From CAVSVP01 sp963731125 (lineage in GTDB: Bacteria; Pseudomonadota; Gammaproteobacteria; Competibacterales; Competibacteraceae): a DNA stretch of 64,000 nucleotides. Shown piece by piece: positions 1 to 7,035 of this stretch. The notes under the pieces are model-generated. The model was not told the origin of the DNA. It did not search any database and saw only the letters and a list, made by a program, of their open reading frames with translations. The stretch lies in contig CAVSVP010000007.1 in NCBI GenBank assembly GCA_963731125.1, positions 620,001 through 684,000 of the forward strand. Reading direction: 5' to 3'. Position numbers and translations under genes: made by a program. Positions within the stretch are counted from its first letter, which is position 1, and each line of letters opens with the position of its first letter.

Positions 1-1
1 G

Positions 2-361
2 GCGCAATTACCCCATTGGGCGGCAGCCTTCTGGTTGCTCTTTCGCGTACTCGGTTCGGTCATCACCGTGCCTGTCGCCGAGGAACTTGCCTTTCGCGGT
101 TATTTAATCCGCAAGCTGATGGCGAAGGACTTCACAGCGGTATCGCCCGGGCAGTTCGCCTGGCTCTCATTTTTGATGTCTTCCCTTCTTTTTGGGCTGC
201 TGCATGACCGTTGGATTGCCGGGACCCTGGCCGGAATGGGCTATGCGCTGGCGCTCTACCGACGCGGCCAGCTAGGTGATGCCGTCATGGCTCACATGAC
301 AACGAACGCGCTGATCGCCGTTGTCGTCCTGGTTGAGGGAAGATGGTCTTTGTGGTCTTAA
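2..361 (+). CDS. CPBP-family intramembrane protease, C-terminal part (5' end outside window)
   Basis: The reading frame is open from base 2, so the gene begins before the window and only about 119 C-terminal residues are present. The key motif is EELAFRG, the EExxxR signature of CPBP (CAAX protease/bacteriocin-processing) glutamic intramembrane proteases, followed by a hydrophobic helix with FGLLHD (second metal/catalytic His region) and a third segment with HMTTNA. The ending (RRGQLGDAVMAHMTTNALIA ... GRWSLWS) resembles, from memory, the CPBP domain of exosortase-associated or exosortase E fusion proteins, but the upstream part that would prove this is missing. Membrane-embedded. The family assignment is firm; the exosortase link is a guess. 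Confidence 0.8.
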   Translation, partial: AQLPHWAAAFWLLFRVLGSVITVPVAEELAFRGYLIRKLMAKDFTAVSPGQFAWLSFLMSSLLFGLLHDRWIAGTLAGMGYALALYRRGQLGDAVMAHMTTNALIAVVVLVEGRWSLWS

Positions 362-452
362 CCGGCGTATACGGTGAACCCGTTGCTCGAGCTTCGCCAT
401 CCCCTTCTTCTCGAAATCGCCAAAGCAAGCGTGGAAATGCCAAACCAATACC

Positions 453-707
453 CTAGTGCATCCCCGGCCAATCCGCCTGTCGCGGCACCTGTAAATGCCA
501 GCCTCTTTCTTGAAGATTTTTAAGCACTTCTAACACATCTTCCTGGGCCAGTCGACGTTCCGCGTTTAGCTCTAGCTCCATCACATAGATAGGGCTACCC
601 AGCATTGTTAACAAGGCTGCGGGCACTCGGCTGAAATCGTCTTTGCCGGCCATGTAGAGATAAGTGTCTTGTTTTTTGCAACTTTTGTAGATAGCGCAAT
701 ACATCAC
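453..707 (-). CDS. YcgL domain-containing protein
   Basis: An 84-residue protein of the gammaproteobacterial YcgL family. It shows the family hallmarks: N-terminal CAIYKSCKKQDTYLY, then KDDFSRVPAALL, a conserved central E/L-rich strand, and a C-terminal GWHLQVP. The length is normal for the family. YcgL is a small alpha/beta cytoplasmic protein of unknown biochemical function. ATG start. It is convergent with the preceding intramembrane protease and divergent from the carbonic anhydrase, so it is probably a single-gene unit. Family identification is confident; function is unknown. Confidence 0.88.
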   Translation of the reverse strand: MMYCAIYKSCKKQDTYLYMAGKDDFSRVPAALLTMLGSPIYVMELELNAERRLAQEDVLEVLKNLQERGWHLQVPRQADWPGMH

Positions 708-803
708 AAGGCTCCTTGGACATCGCAGTGATTCGCATAATAAGATTATTATCGGTATGTAGGGCTATGTTTGCGGTTGCAGAGTATAACGAGAATTATT
801 GTC

Positions 804-1451
804 ATGGCTGAGATTGAAGAATTATTACAAGGCTTCCAGCGTTTTCGCGGTAAATCTTTCCTAGAAAACCGTAAGTTGTTTAACCAACTGGCGCAACAGG
901 GTCAGGCTCCCAAGACCATGGTAATTGGCTGTAGTGATTCCCGGGTCGATCCTGCAGTTATCACCGACGCTGCACCTGGTGATCTCTTTGTAGTTCGTAA
1001 CGTGGCCAATTTGGTTCCGCCTTATGAAGACAGCGGCACTTACCACGGCACGAGTGCTGCGCTGGAGTTTGCCGTGTGCAAACTCCAGGTGAAAAATATT
1101 GTGGTGTTAGGACATGCCCACTGCGGCGGTATTCAGGCTTTGCTAAAAAGCAGTGATAGCACGACGGGTCAGAGTTTTATCGGTGCCTGGATGAATATTG
1201 CTGTCGCTGCACGAAACAAAGTTCTGCGGCACTGGCCAAATGCCGGTCACGAGTTTCAGCAGCGTGCCTGCGAACGCGCTAGCATCATCGTGTCCATAGA
1301 AAATTTATTAACCTTCGCCTTTGTGCGCCAGCGTGTAGAAGAGGGGAGCCTGCACCTGTTCGGGTGGTACTTCGATATCGAAAACGGTGAACTAATGCAA
1401 TACGATCCGGAACGGCGTCATTTCCATGACCTCTACTTTGATTGGGAATAG
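804..1451 (+). CDS. Beta-class carbonic anhydrase
   Basis: Zinc metalloenzyme interconverting CO2 and bicarbonate in the cytoplasm. From the ATG at 804 the product is 215 residues, typical of the family. Zinc ligands and catalytic residues are visible: CSDSR near residue 43 (Cys ligand and Asp-Arg dyad) and HAHCGG near residue 103 (His and Cys ligands). The RNVANLVPPY segment and the helix between the motifs also match. The frame is open upstream to 771 with a non-ATG start, but MAEIEELLQGFQRF is the usual family N-terminus, so 804 is preferred. A second, gamma-class carbonic-anhydrase-like gene occurs at 25144-25680. Confidence 0.93.
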   Translation: MAEIEELLQGFQRFRGKSFLENRKLFNQLAQQGQAPKTMVIGCSDSRVDPAVITDAAPGDLFVVRNVANLVPPYEDSGTYHGTSAALEFAVCKLQVKNIVVLGHAHCGGIQALLKSSDSTTGQSFIGAWMNIAVAARNKVLRHWPNAGHEFQQRACERASIIVSIENLLTFAFVRQRVEEGSLHLFGWYFDIENGELMQYDPERRHFHDLYFDWE

Positions 1452-1472
1452 TAGATCTGTTGATTCCTGACG

Positions 1473-1778
1473 TTACAGAACACTGAACGCTTGGCCGTCG
1501 GGTAGTCGGTAACGGGAAAAATCTCGAACGTCGATTGTCATGATCTCCCGTATCCCCGTTTCGCTAGCGATCCAGAAAAGTGACGCATCGGCAAAGTCCA
1601 TTTCCCGTTTGCCGACTTGTGTGTAGGTTTCCATCCAGCCGACAATATCAGCCAAGTGGTGGGGGCCGAACGGATAGACAAGGACGCCACCCAATTAGAC
1701 CCATCGCAACAGTTCGTAGCGCTGCGGGATACCGAGTAAGCAACCAACTTTGAGCAGGGTCCTTGACTTGGTAATCAT
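1473..1778 (-). pseudogene. Decayed PIN-domain (VapC-like) toxin remnant
   Basis: The C-terminal half reads as a PIN-domain ribonuclease toxin: MDFADASLFWIASETGIREI then TIDVRDFSRYRLPDG, which carry the late acidic active-site residues (D of MDFADA, D of DxRDF). The same frame continues upstream to an ATG at 1778-1776 (reading LLGIPQRYELLRWV) but is cut by an in-frame TAA at 1697-1695. The N-terminal beta strand with the first catalytic Asp is absent. So this is a 5'-deleted gene with an internal stop, not a working toxin. No antitoxin gene is recognisable beside it. It lies between carbonic anhydrase and rsmG, where an old toxin-antitoxin insertion probably decayed. Confidence 0.75.
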
Positions 1779-1859
1779 GTAGAAGCCTTTATTAAGCGCC
1801 TATGTCAGAGAAAATGTGATAATTTTATTGCCAGTTTTTCGCGAGCAAGGCAGAGTAGA

Positions 1860-2495
1860 TTGGCTGTGAGCATCTTCCAATCCGTCGCTCAAGGTGTGGG
1901 GCGTATGGGTATTTCCCTTCCGGATACCGCCCTTGAGCGTCTTGCTGCCTATATTCGATTGCTGGAGCGTTGGAATCAAGCTTACAATCTTACGGCTGTC
2001 CGGCGTCCCGAAGCGATGGTAAGTCGACACATCCTGGACAGCCTTGCTATTCTACCTTGGGTGCGAGGACCGCGAGTGTTAGATGTCGGCAGTGGCGCCG
2101 GATTGCCGGGAATTCCCCTGGCGATTGCGCGACCGGAAGTGGAGTTTTATCTGTTGGATAGCAGTGCAAAACGGGTTCGCTTTATGATCCAGGCGGTTGC
2201 TGAGTTAGCGCTCGCCAATGTCAACGTGGTTCGCTGTCGGGTGGAAGATTATTCTTCTGACGTACCGTTTGACTGTATTATAACGCGCGCCTTTGCCTCC
2301 CTGGCCTTTCTGTTGGTCAGCGCCGGGCGGTTGTGCGCGCCAAACGGATGTCTGTTGGCCATGAAGGGCAGGCGTCCGGATGATGAACTGAAGCATTTAC
2401 CTACCGGTTATTCGGTAGTGGGTGTTTATCCGTTGCGGGTGCCAGAACTGGATGCGGCGCGCCATCTAGTTCATCTTGTCCCCGTCGAATCCTAA
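1860..2495 (+). CDS. rsmG: 16S rRNA (guanine527-N7)-methyltransferase RsmG
   Basis: SAM-dependent methyltransferase acting on G527 of 16S rRNA in the 30S subunit; loss in known bacteria gives low-level streptomycin resistance. The 211-residue product matches the usual length (about 207). It shows LERWNQAYNLTAVR near the N-terminus, the SAM-binding loop VLDVGSGAGLPGIPLAIARP and the C-terminal ITRAFASL motif. The start used is TTG at 1860; a GTG at 1866 is an alternative, and the leader has a weak AAGGCAG element. It lies directly upstream of parA (17-bp gap), the classic gidB-parA-parB order near chromosomal origins, although mnmG is not next to it here. Confidence 0.95.
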   Translation: MAVSIFQSVAQGVGRMGISLPDTALERLAAYIRLLERWNQAYNLTAVRRPEAMVSRHILDSLAILPWVRGPRVLDVGSGAGLPGIPLAIARPEVEFYLLDSSAKRVRFMIQAVAELALANVNVVRCRVEDYSSDVPFDCIITRAFASLAFLLVSAGRLCAPNGCLLAMKGRRPDDELKHLPTGYSVVGVYPLRVPELDAARHLVHLVPVES

Positions 2496-2512
2496 CTGCA
2501 GGCATAAGTTCA

Positions 2513-3310
2513 ATGGCCAAGATCATTGCAATAGCCAATCAAAAGGGTGGAGTGGGCAAAACCACTACATCGGTCAATCTTGCTGCTTGCTTGGCGGCCT
2601 TAAAACTCAAGCAGAGGGTACTGCTGGTGGACTTAGACCCTCAGGGTAATGCCACCATGGGCTGTGGCATTGATAAACACGCGGTGAGTGCCACCAGTTA
2701 TGAGGTGCTCTTGAAACAGGTGGTTATCCGCAATGCATTGCAGTTCTCAGAATCCGCGAACGTGCAGGTGTTAGCCGCTAACAGCGACTTGACGGGTGCC
2801 GAGATAGCTTTGTTGGATACTGATAACGGTCAGCAACGCCTGCGCGAGGTCATCATTCAGATCCAGGCTGACTTCGATTATATTCTCATCGATTGTCCGC
2901 CGTCTTTGAGTATGCTCACCGTCAACGCGCTGACTGCCGCCGAGGGAGTGATCATTCCGATTCAGTGTGAATATTACGCCCTTGAGGGGCTATCGGCCTT
3001 GTTAGATACGATTGAAAAAGTTCGCCGCTCTACGAACTCCGGCCTTCGCGTTGAAGGATTGTTGCGGACTATGTTTGATCCCCGCAATCGCCTGGCCAAC
3101 GAAGTGTCTGCCCAGTTGTTGGAGCATTTCGGCGCTACTGTTTATGATACGCTGATTCCTCGCAACGTCAGGTTGGCCGAAGCGCCCAGTTACGGTCAAC
3201 CGGTGATTGTCTATGACAAGGCATCAAAAGGAGCGGAGAGTTATCAGGAACTCGCCAAAGAGTTGCAGCGGCGCACTCGAAGAAAAGTGGGTGCCAATGT
3301 GGCAGTGTAA
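2513..3310 (+). CDS. parA: Chromosome-partitioning ATPase ParA (Soj)
   Basis: Deviant Walker-A ATPase that forms DNA-bound dimers and moves ParB-parS complexes during chromosome segregation. The 265-residue protein begins with MAKIIAIANQKGGVGKTT, the KGGVGKT deviant P-loop with signature lysine, followed by LVDLDPQGNAT (switch I) and LIDCPPSLSMLTVNAL (Walker B/switch II). It is the short chromosomal form, without the N-terminal HTH of plasmid ParA types. It lies between rsmG and parB on the same strand. No parS palindrome (TGTTnCACGTGAAACA type) was noticed nearby. Confidence 0.96.
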   Translation: MAKIIAIANQKGGVGKTTTSVNLAACLAALKLKQRVLLVDLDPQGNATMGCGIDKHAVSATSYEVLLKQVVIRNALQFSESANVQVLAANSDLTGAEIALLDTDNGQQRLREVIIQIQADFDYILIDCPPSLSMLTVNALTAAEGVIIPIQCEYYALEGLSALLDTIEKVRRSTNSGLRVEGLLRTMFDPRNRLANEVSAQLLEHFGATVYDTLIPRNVRLAEAPSYGQPVIVYDKASKGAESYQELAKELQRRTRRKVGANVAV

Positions 3311-3393
3311 GTCGGCGGGTTGGAAAAAAGCGGTTGTTGGGTGGCAGCCATGAAAAAACCTCTAGGCGGGTGTCAGCGAGTTAAGGAGCATCA

Positions 3394-4251
3394 GTGAAAA
3401 AACGTGGTTTGGGGCGTGGTTTGGATGCCCTGTTAGGTCCGAACACAACCGCTGACAGCGGTTCCTCTGTGCCTGATGGAGCCCTGTGTACACTGCCGAT
3501 CGAGCAGGTGATCCGCAGCCGCTATCAACCCCGCTCAGAGATCCGGCAAGAGAACCTGCAAGAGCTGGTTGCCTCTATCCGCGCCCAGGGGATAGTACAA
3601 CCTATCGTGGTGCGTACGGCCGTTGCCGACCGCTATGAGCTGATTGCCGGCGAGCGGCGTTGGCGGGCAGCGCAACTGGCAGGGCTGACTGAGGTGCCGG
3701 CTCTGGTTAGAGAGGTATCCGAGCAGGCAGCCATGGCTATGACCTTGATAGAGAATATTCAGCGTGAGGATCTCAATCCGCTGGAAGAAGCTCAGGGTCT
3801 CAAGCGCCTCATCGATGAATTTGAGCTGACTCATCAGCAGACTGCGGAAGCGGTTGGCCGCTCCCGTGCGACGGTTAGCAATCTTCTGCGGCTGCTCGAT
3901 CTGGGTGAAGAGATTCGGCAATGGTTACAGGAAGGTAAGTTGGAAATGGGGCACGCCCGGGCATTATTGTCTCTGGCGCCGGCTTTGCAGCGGGAGGCCG
4001 CCCGCCAGGTGCTGCTGCGGGGCTTATCCGTCAGGGAAACGGAGGCGCTGGTGCGGCGCCTGCAGAGCGAGTTTGCGGCTAAGCCCGAAAAGAAAATTTT
4101 GGACCCCAATATCCGGGTTCTGCAGGATGATTTATCGGAACGGCTGGGGGCCAAGGTCTCGGTACAACACAATGCGACAGGCAAGGGGCGGTTAGTCATT
4201 CATTACAACACGCTCGAGGAACTCGATGGCATCATCAGTCATGTGAAATAG
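3394..4251 (+). CDS. parB: Chromosome-partitioning protein ParB (Spo0J)
   Basis: CTP-dependent parS-binding clamp that recruits ParA. The 285-residue protein starts MKKRGLGRGLDALLG, the family N-terminus that stimulates ParA. ParB boxes follow: YQPRSEI, GIVQPIVVR, ELIAGERRWRAAQLAG (GERRxRA, CTP/Mg binding) and ENIQREDLNPLEEA. A helix-turn-helix (QQTAEAVGRSRATVSNLLRL) follows, then a C-terminal dimerisation domain. The start is a GTG at 3394 preceded by TTAAGGAGC, a good ribosome-binding site. An 83-bp gap separates it from parA. Confidence 0.96.
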   Translation: MKKRGLGRGLDALLGPNTTADSGSSVPDGALCTLPIEQVIRSRYQPRSEIRQENLQELVASIRAQGIVQPIVVRTAVADRYELIAGERRWRAAQLAGLTEVPALVREVSEQAAMAMTLIENIQREDLNPLEEAQGLKRLIDEFELTHQQTAEAVGRSRATVSNLLRLLDLGEEIRQWLQEGKLEMGHARALLSLAPALQREAARQVLLRGLSVRETEALVRRLQSEFAAKPEKKILDPNIRVLQDDLSERLGAKVSVQHNATGKGRLVIHYNTLEELDGIISHVK

Positions 4252-4266
4252 CCTTAAATATCTTGA

Positions 4267-4295
4267 TTGACCTGCCTGTCATAACTTTCTATAAT
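4267..4295 (+). promoter_or_regulatory. Predicted sigma-70 promoter of the ATP synthase operon
   Basis: TTGACC (4267-4272) and a perfect TATAAT (4290-4295) are separated by exactly 17 bp, immediately after parB and about 107 bp upstream of atpI. This is the best consensus promoter noticed in the window and suits a highly expressed operon. Transcription would start near 4301-4303, giving an approximately 100-nt leader containing a tandem 15-bp repeat. Confidence 0.65.
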
Positions 4296-4332
4296 GCTCG
4301 ACCTAATTTAGCGCCCGTCACCAAGCACGGCT

Positions 4333-4362
4333 TGGTTAACCAAACGATGGTTAACCAAACGA
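4333..4362 (+). repeat. Tandem 15-bp direct repeat in the atp operon leader
   Basis: TGGTTAACCAAACGA occurs twice without a gap (4333-4347 and 4348-4362). Each unit contains the palindrome GGTTAACC. A short hairpin (ACCAAGC/GCTTGGT) lies immediately before and overlaps the first unit. It sits between the predicted promoter and atpI, so it would be in the mRNA leader or act as a DNA operator. The repeat is seen directly; a role is not shown. Confidence 0.6.
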
Positions 4363-4402
4363 AAGGTTGCAAAACAAATAACCGGAAACCGACGCAACCC
4401 CG

Positions 4403-4786
4403 ATGGTCAAACGTGAACGTTCTGCGGGCGCTAAAAAAGCGACAACAAAAATATTAGTGATTCAATTGATTATTACGCTTTTTGCAGCCACTGTATGTTT
4501 TGCCTCGACTGGCACTAGGGATGCCTATTCTGCTTTTGTGGGCGGTGGGATAAGTATTATCGCCACGTTATATTTCGCCCAGCAGGTGTTTTCCCTAGGC
4601 ATCGGTACACCGGCTGCTAAGATTGCGAGACGCTTTTATATCGGCGAAGCGGTCAAGCTCGTACTGACGGCAGTTTTGTTCGGCATCGCCATTCTATGGT
4701 TGCACGTCTCCTTTCTTCCTCTGTTTTTAACCTACATAGCAACGTTGCTGGCGTATTGGCTGGCTTTGCCTTTTGCATTTCGGTGA
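4403..4786 (+). CDS. atpI: ATP synthase subunit I (AtpI)
   Basis: First gene of the ATP synthase operon. The 127-residue protein has a basic N-terminus and about four hydrophobic helices (residues roughly 14-31, 37-59, 74-95 and 97-125), as expected for the small AtpI assembly factor that helps form the c-ring. ATG at 4403 without a clear Shine-Dalgarno sequence. It ends at 4786 and overlaps any upstream-extended start of atpB. Sequence conservation in this family is low, so the call relies on topology and position. Confidence 0.85.
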   Translation: MVKRERSAGAKKATTKILVIQLIITLFAATVCFASTGTRDAYSAFVGGGISIIATLYFAQQVFSLGIGTPAAKIARRFYIGEAVKLVLTAVLFGIAILWLHVSFLPLFLTYIATLLAYWLALPFAFR

Positions 4787-4793
4787 AAACATT

Positions 4794-5564
4794 ATGAGTG
4801 AGGGCGGTACTCCTACCAGTTCAGAATACATTGTGCACCATTTGACTCCCCTCGGTGTCGGTGAAGGCTTTTGGACCTTTCATTTAGATACGTTGATTAT
4901 CTCGGCGGTCCTGGGGTTTCTTTTTGTATGGTTATTTCGAAAAGCGGCTTTACAAGCGACCAGCGATGTGCCGGGAGGTTTGCAAAACTTTGCAGAAATT
5001 ATGGTCGAGTTTGTAGACGGCCAAGTCAAGGATTCTTTCCATGGTCATAATCCGCTTATTGCGCCCTTGGCACTGACTATCTTTATCTGGGTTTTTCTAT
5101 GGAATTTTATGGACTTGGTTCCGGTTGACTTATTGCCGGCTATCGCTTCTGTGTTGGGAATCCATTACCTTAAAGTCGTCCCTTCCACCGATGTTAATGC
5201 CACGTTTGCGCTTTCTTTAAGCGTGATGTTTTTGGTGTATTACTACAGTATTAAAGTCAAGGGTGTGGCAGGATTTTCCAAGGAGATTCTGACTCATCCA
5301 TTTGGAATATGGTTGTTCCCTTTCAATGTGCTGCTAAGGATAGTGGAAGATCTCGCCAAACCCATTTCCCTGGCCCTACGTCTATTCGGTAACCTGTACG
5401 CCGGTGAGCTAATCTTTATTCTAATCGCCCTGTTGCCTTGGTGGCTTCAGTTTACGCTGGGTTGGCCTTGGGCGGTGTTCCATCTTCTGATTATCACATT
5501 ACAAGCATTCATTTTCATGGTCTTGACAATCGTATATTTGAGCATGGCTCACGAAGACCATTAA
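4794..5564 (+). CDS. atpB: F0F1 ATP synthase subunit a
   Basis: Integral membrane stator subunit forming the two proton half-channels against the c-ring. From the ATG at 4794 (MSEGGTPTSSEYI) the product is 256 residues. The essential arginine lies in PISLALRLFGNLYAGELI (equivalent of E. coli aR210), preceded by HPFGIWLFPFNVLLRIVEDLAKP. The C-terminal helix with LQAFIFMVLTIVYL is present, as is the early WNFMDLVPVDLLP segment. A TTG 21 bp upstream is in frame but overlaps atpI and is less likely. Confidence 0.96.
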   Translation: MSEGGTPTSSEYIVHHLTPLGVGEGFWTFHLDTLIISAVLGFLFVWLFRKAALQATSDVPGGLQNFAEIMVEFVDGQVKDSFHGHNPLIAPLALTIFIWVFLWNFMDLVPVDLLPAIASVLGIHYLKVVPSTDVNATFALSLSVMFLVYYYSIKVKGVAGFSKEILTHPFGIWLFPFNVLLRIVEDLAKPISLALRLFGNLYAGELIFILIALLPWWLQFTLGWPWAVFHLLIITLQAFIFMVLTIVYLSMAHEDH

Positions 5565-5650
5565 TCGGAAGACCACTAATCGCGTTAATCACTATTAACA
5601 ACCACAAGCAATTCTCTGTTGTTTAATTTCAACTTTTTTTCGGAGGCAAA

Positions 5651-5938
5651 ATGGAAACCGCAAGCTTAATCGCTGATGTGCAGGGGATGACCGCCATCGC
5701 TGTGGCCTTGATAATCGGTATGGGCGCATTAGGCACCGCTATCGGTTTTGGCCTGTTGGGCGGCCGTTTCCTGGAAGGGTCTGCGCGGCAACCTGAGATG
5801 ATACCAGCGTTGCAGGTCAAGATGTTCATCGTTGCTGGTCTGCTTGACGCTGTAACCATGATCGGTGTGGGTTTGGCACTATTTTTCACTTTCGCCAATC
5901 CGTTTGTCACTCCTGTGACAACGGCGTTAGGTAGCTAA
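5651..5938 (+). CDS. atpE: F0F1 ATP synthase subunit c
   Basis: Proteolipid hairpin forming the rotating c-ring. The 95-residue protein has two long helices joined by the polar loop SARQPE (RQP loop that contacts gamma/epsilon). The proton-binding carboxylate is Asp66 in LLDAVTMIGVG. The Gln and Glu-Thr sodium-coordination residues are not seen, so proton coupling is expected. A strong ribosome-binding site TTCGGAGG stands 6-7 bp before the ATG. It is slightly longer than E. coli AtpE (79), with extra residues at both ends. The 86-bp gap from atpB and strong RBS are typical of this highly translated subunit. Confidence 0.96.
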   Translation: METASLIADVQGMTAIAVALIIGMGALGTAIGFGLLGGRFLEGSARQPEMIPALQVKMFIVAGLLDAVTMIGVGLALFFTFANPFVTPVTTALGS

Positions 5939-5983
5939 CTCAGCTTGTTTCCCTGGTAAAAACGTTCGACAAGGGGGTGAAGC

Positions 5984-6454
5984 GTGAATTTCAATGCCAC
6001 ACTGATCGGGCAAATGATCACGTTTGGCCTGCTGGTGATCTTCACCATGAAATACGTATGGCCTCCCCTGATGCAGGCCATGCAGGATCGCCAGCGGCGG
6101 ATCGCCGATGGTCTCGCCTCGGCTGAGCGAGGCGTTCATGAACAAGAACTGGCGAAAACCAGAGCAGCGGAAACGCTTAAAGAAGCCAAACAGCAGGCGT
6201 CTGAAATTATTGCTCAGGCGCAGAAGCGTGCTAATGAAGTCGTAGAGCAGTCTAAAAATGAGGCGCGCGCGGAAGGAGAACGTCAGCTTGCTGCGGCACA
6301 GGCTCAGATTGAACAGGAAGCGAATCGTGTTCGCGAACAGTTGCGTAGCCAAGTCGTTAATATCGCCGTCGCCGGTGCCGGTAGGATTCTCAAGCAGGAA
6401 ATCGATCCAGACACGCATACTCAGATGCTCGATGACCTGGTTGCGCAACTTTGA
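5984..6454 (+). CDS. atpF: F0F1 ATP synthase subunit b
   Basis: Peripheral stalk subunit. The 156-residue protein (same length as E. coli AtpF) has a single N-terminal transmembrane helix (NATLIGQMITFGLLVIFTMK), the conserved YVWPPLMQAMQDRQRRIADG, and then a long charged coiled coil to the C-terminus. It starts at a GTG (5984) preceded by AAGGGGGTG. There is one b gene only, giving a homodimeric b2 stalk. Confidence 0.96.
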   Translation: MNFNATLIGQMITFGLLVIFTMKYVWPPLMQAMQDRQRRIADGLASAERGVHEQELAKTRAAETLKEAKQQASEIIAQAQKRANEVVEQSKNEARAEGERQLAAAQAQIEQEANRVREQLRSQVVNIAVAGAGRILKQEIDPDTHTQMLDDLVAQL

Positions 6455-6470
6455 GTAAAAATCATAAGTC

Positions 6471-7025
6471 ATGGCGGAAACTATAACCATTGCCCGGCCT
6501 TATGCTCGGGCGGCCTTTGAACTGGCACAATCCGAGAAAGGCGCTTTAAACCAATGGTCTGAAATATTGCAGGTGGCCTCTCTCGTGACCGAAAACGAGG
6601 CCGTGCGCTACCTGTTGGCAAATCCGAAGCTCAGCATAACGCAAAAATCCGACGTAGTAATCGATATTTGTCATGATCTCTACGGGAAAGAAAAGTTTAC
6701 TGAGACGTTTCATAATTTTATTCGATTGCTGGCCGACAACCAGCGGCTGACCACGCTCCCCGAAATCGCGGCTATCTTTGAAAAACTGCGTGCGGAAGCA
6801 CAGCGAACGGTTCAGGCTCAACTCATTACCGCCTTTCCGGTTAACGATATCCAACGAGATAAAGTCGCTGAGCGTCTTAAAGCACGGCTCAAGCGAGAGG
6901 TGATACTGGAGTGTACAGTGGACGAATCACTCATAGGAGGAGCGATAATCCGGGCCGGCGATTTGGTGATTGACGGTTCAGCGCAGGGCCAATTGGCTAG
7001 ACTTGCGACGGTCTTGCGCCAGTAA
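6471..7025 (+). CDS. atpH: F0F1 ATP synthase subunit delta
   Basis: Peripheral stalk cap linking b2 to the N-terminus of alpha. The 184-residue product shows TIARPYARAAFELA at the N-terminus and the C-terminal signature ESLIGGAIIRAGDLVIDGSA. It begins 16 bp after atpF and is followed by atpA after 10 bp, in the usual order. Confidence 0.95.
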   Translation: MAETITIARPYARAAFELAQSEKGALNQWSEILQVASLVTENEAVRYLLANPKLSITQKSDVVIDICHDLYGKEKFTETFHNFIRLLADNQRLTTLPEIAAIFEKLRAEAQRTVQAQLITAFPVNDIQRDKVAERLKARLKREVILECTVDESLIGGAIIRAGDLVIDGSAQGQLARLATVLRQ

Positions 7026-7035
7026 GGGGAAACGC

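Noticed and set aside
1860..4251. Replication origin near rsmG-parAB
   Set aside because: The gene order is origin-type, but no cluster of DnaA boxes (TTATCCACA-like) and no parS site was seen in the window.
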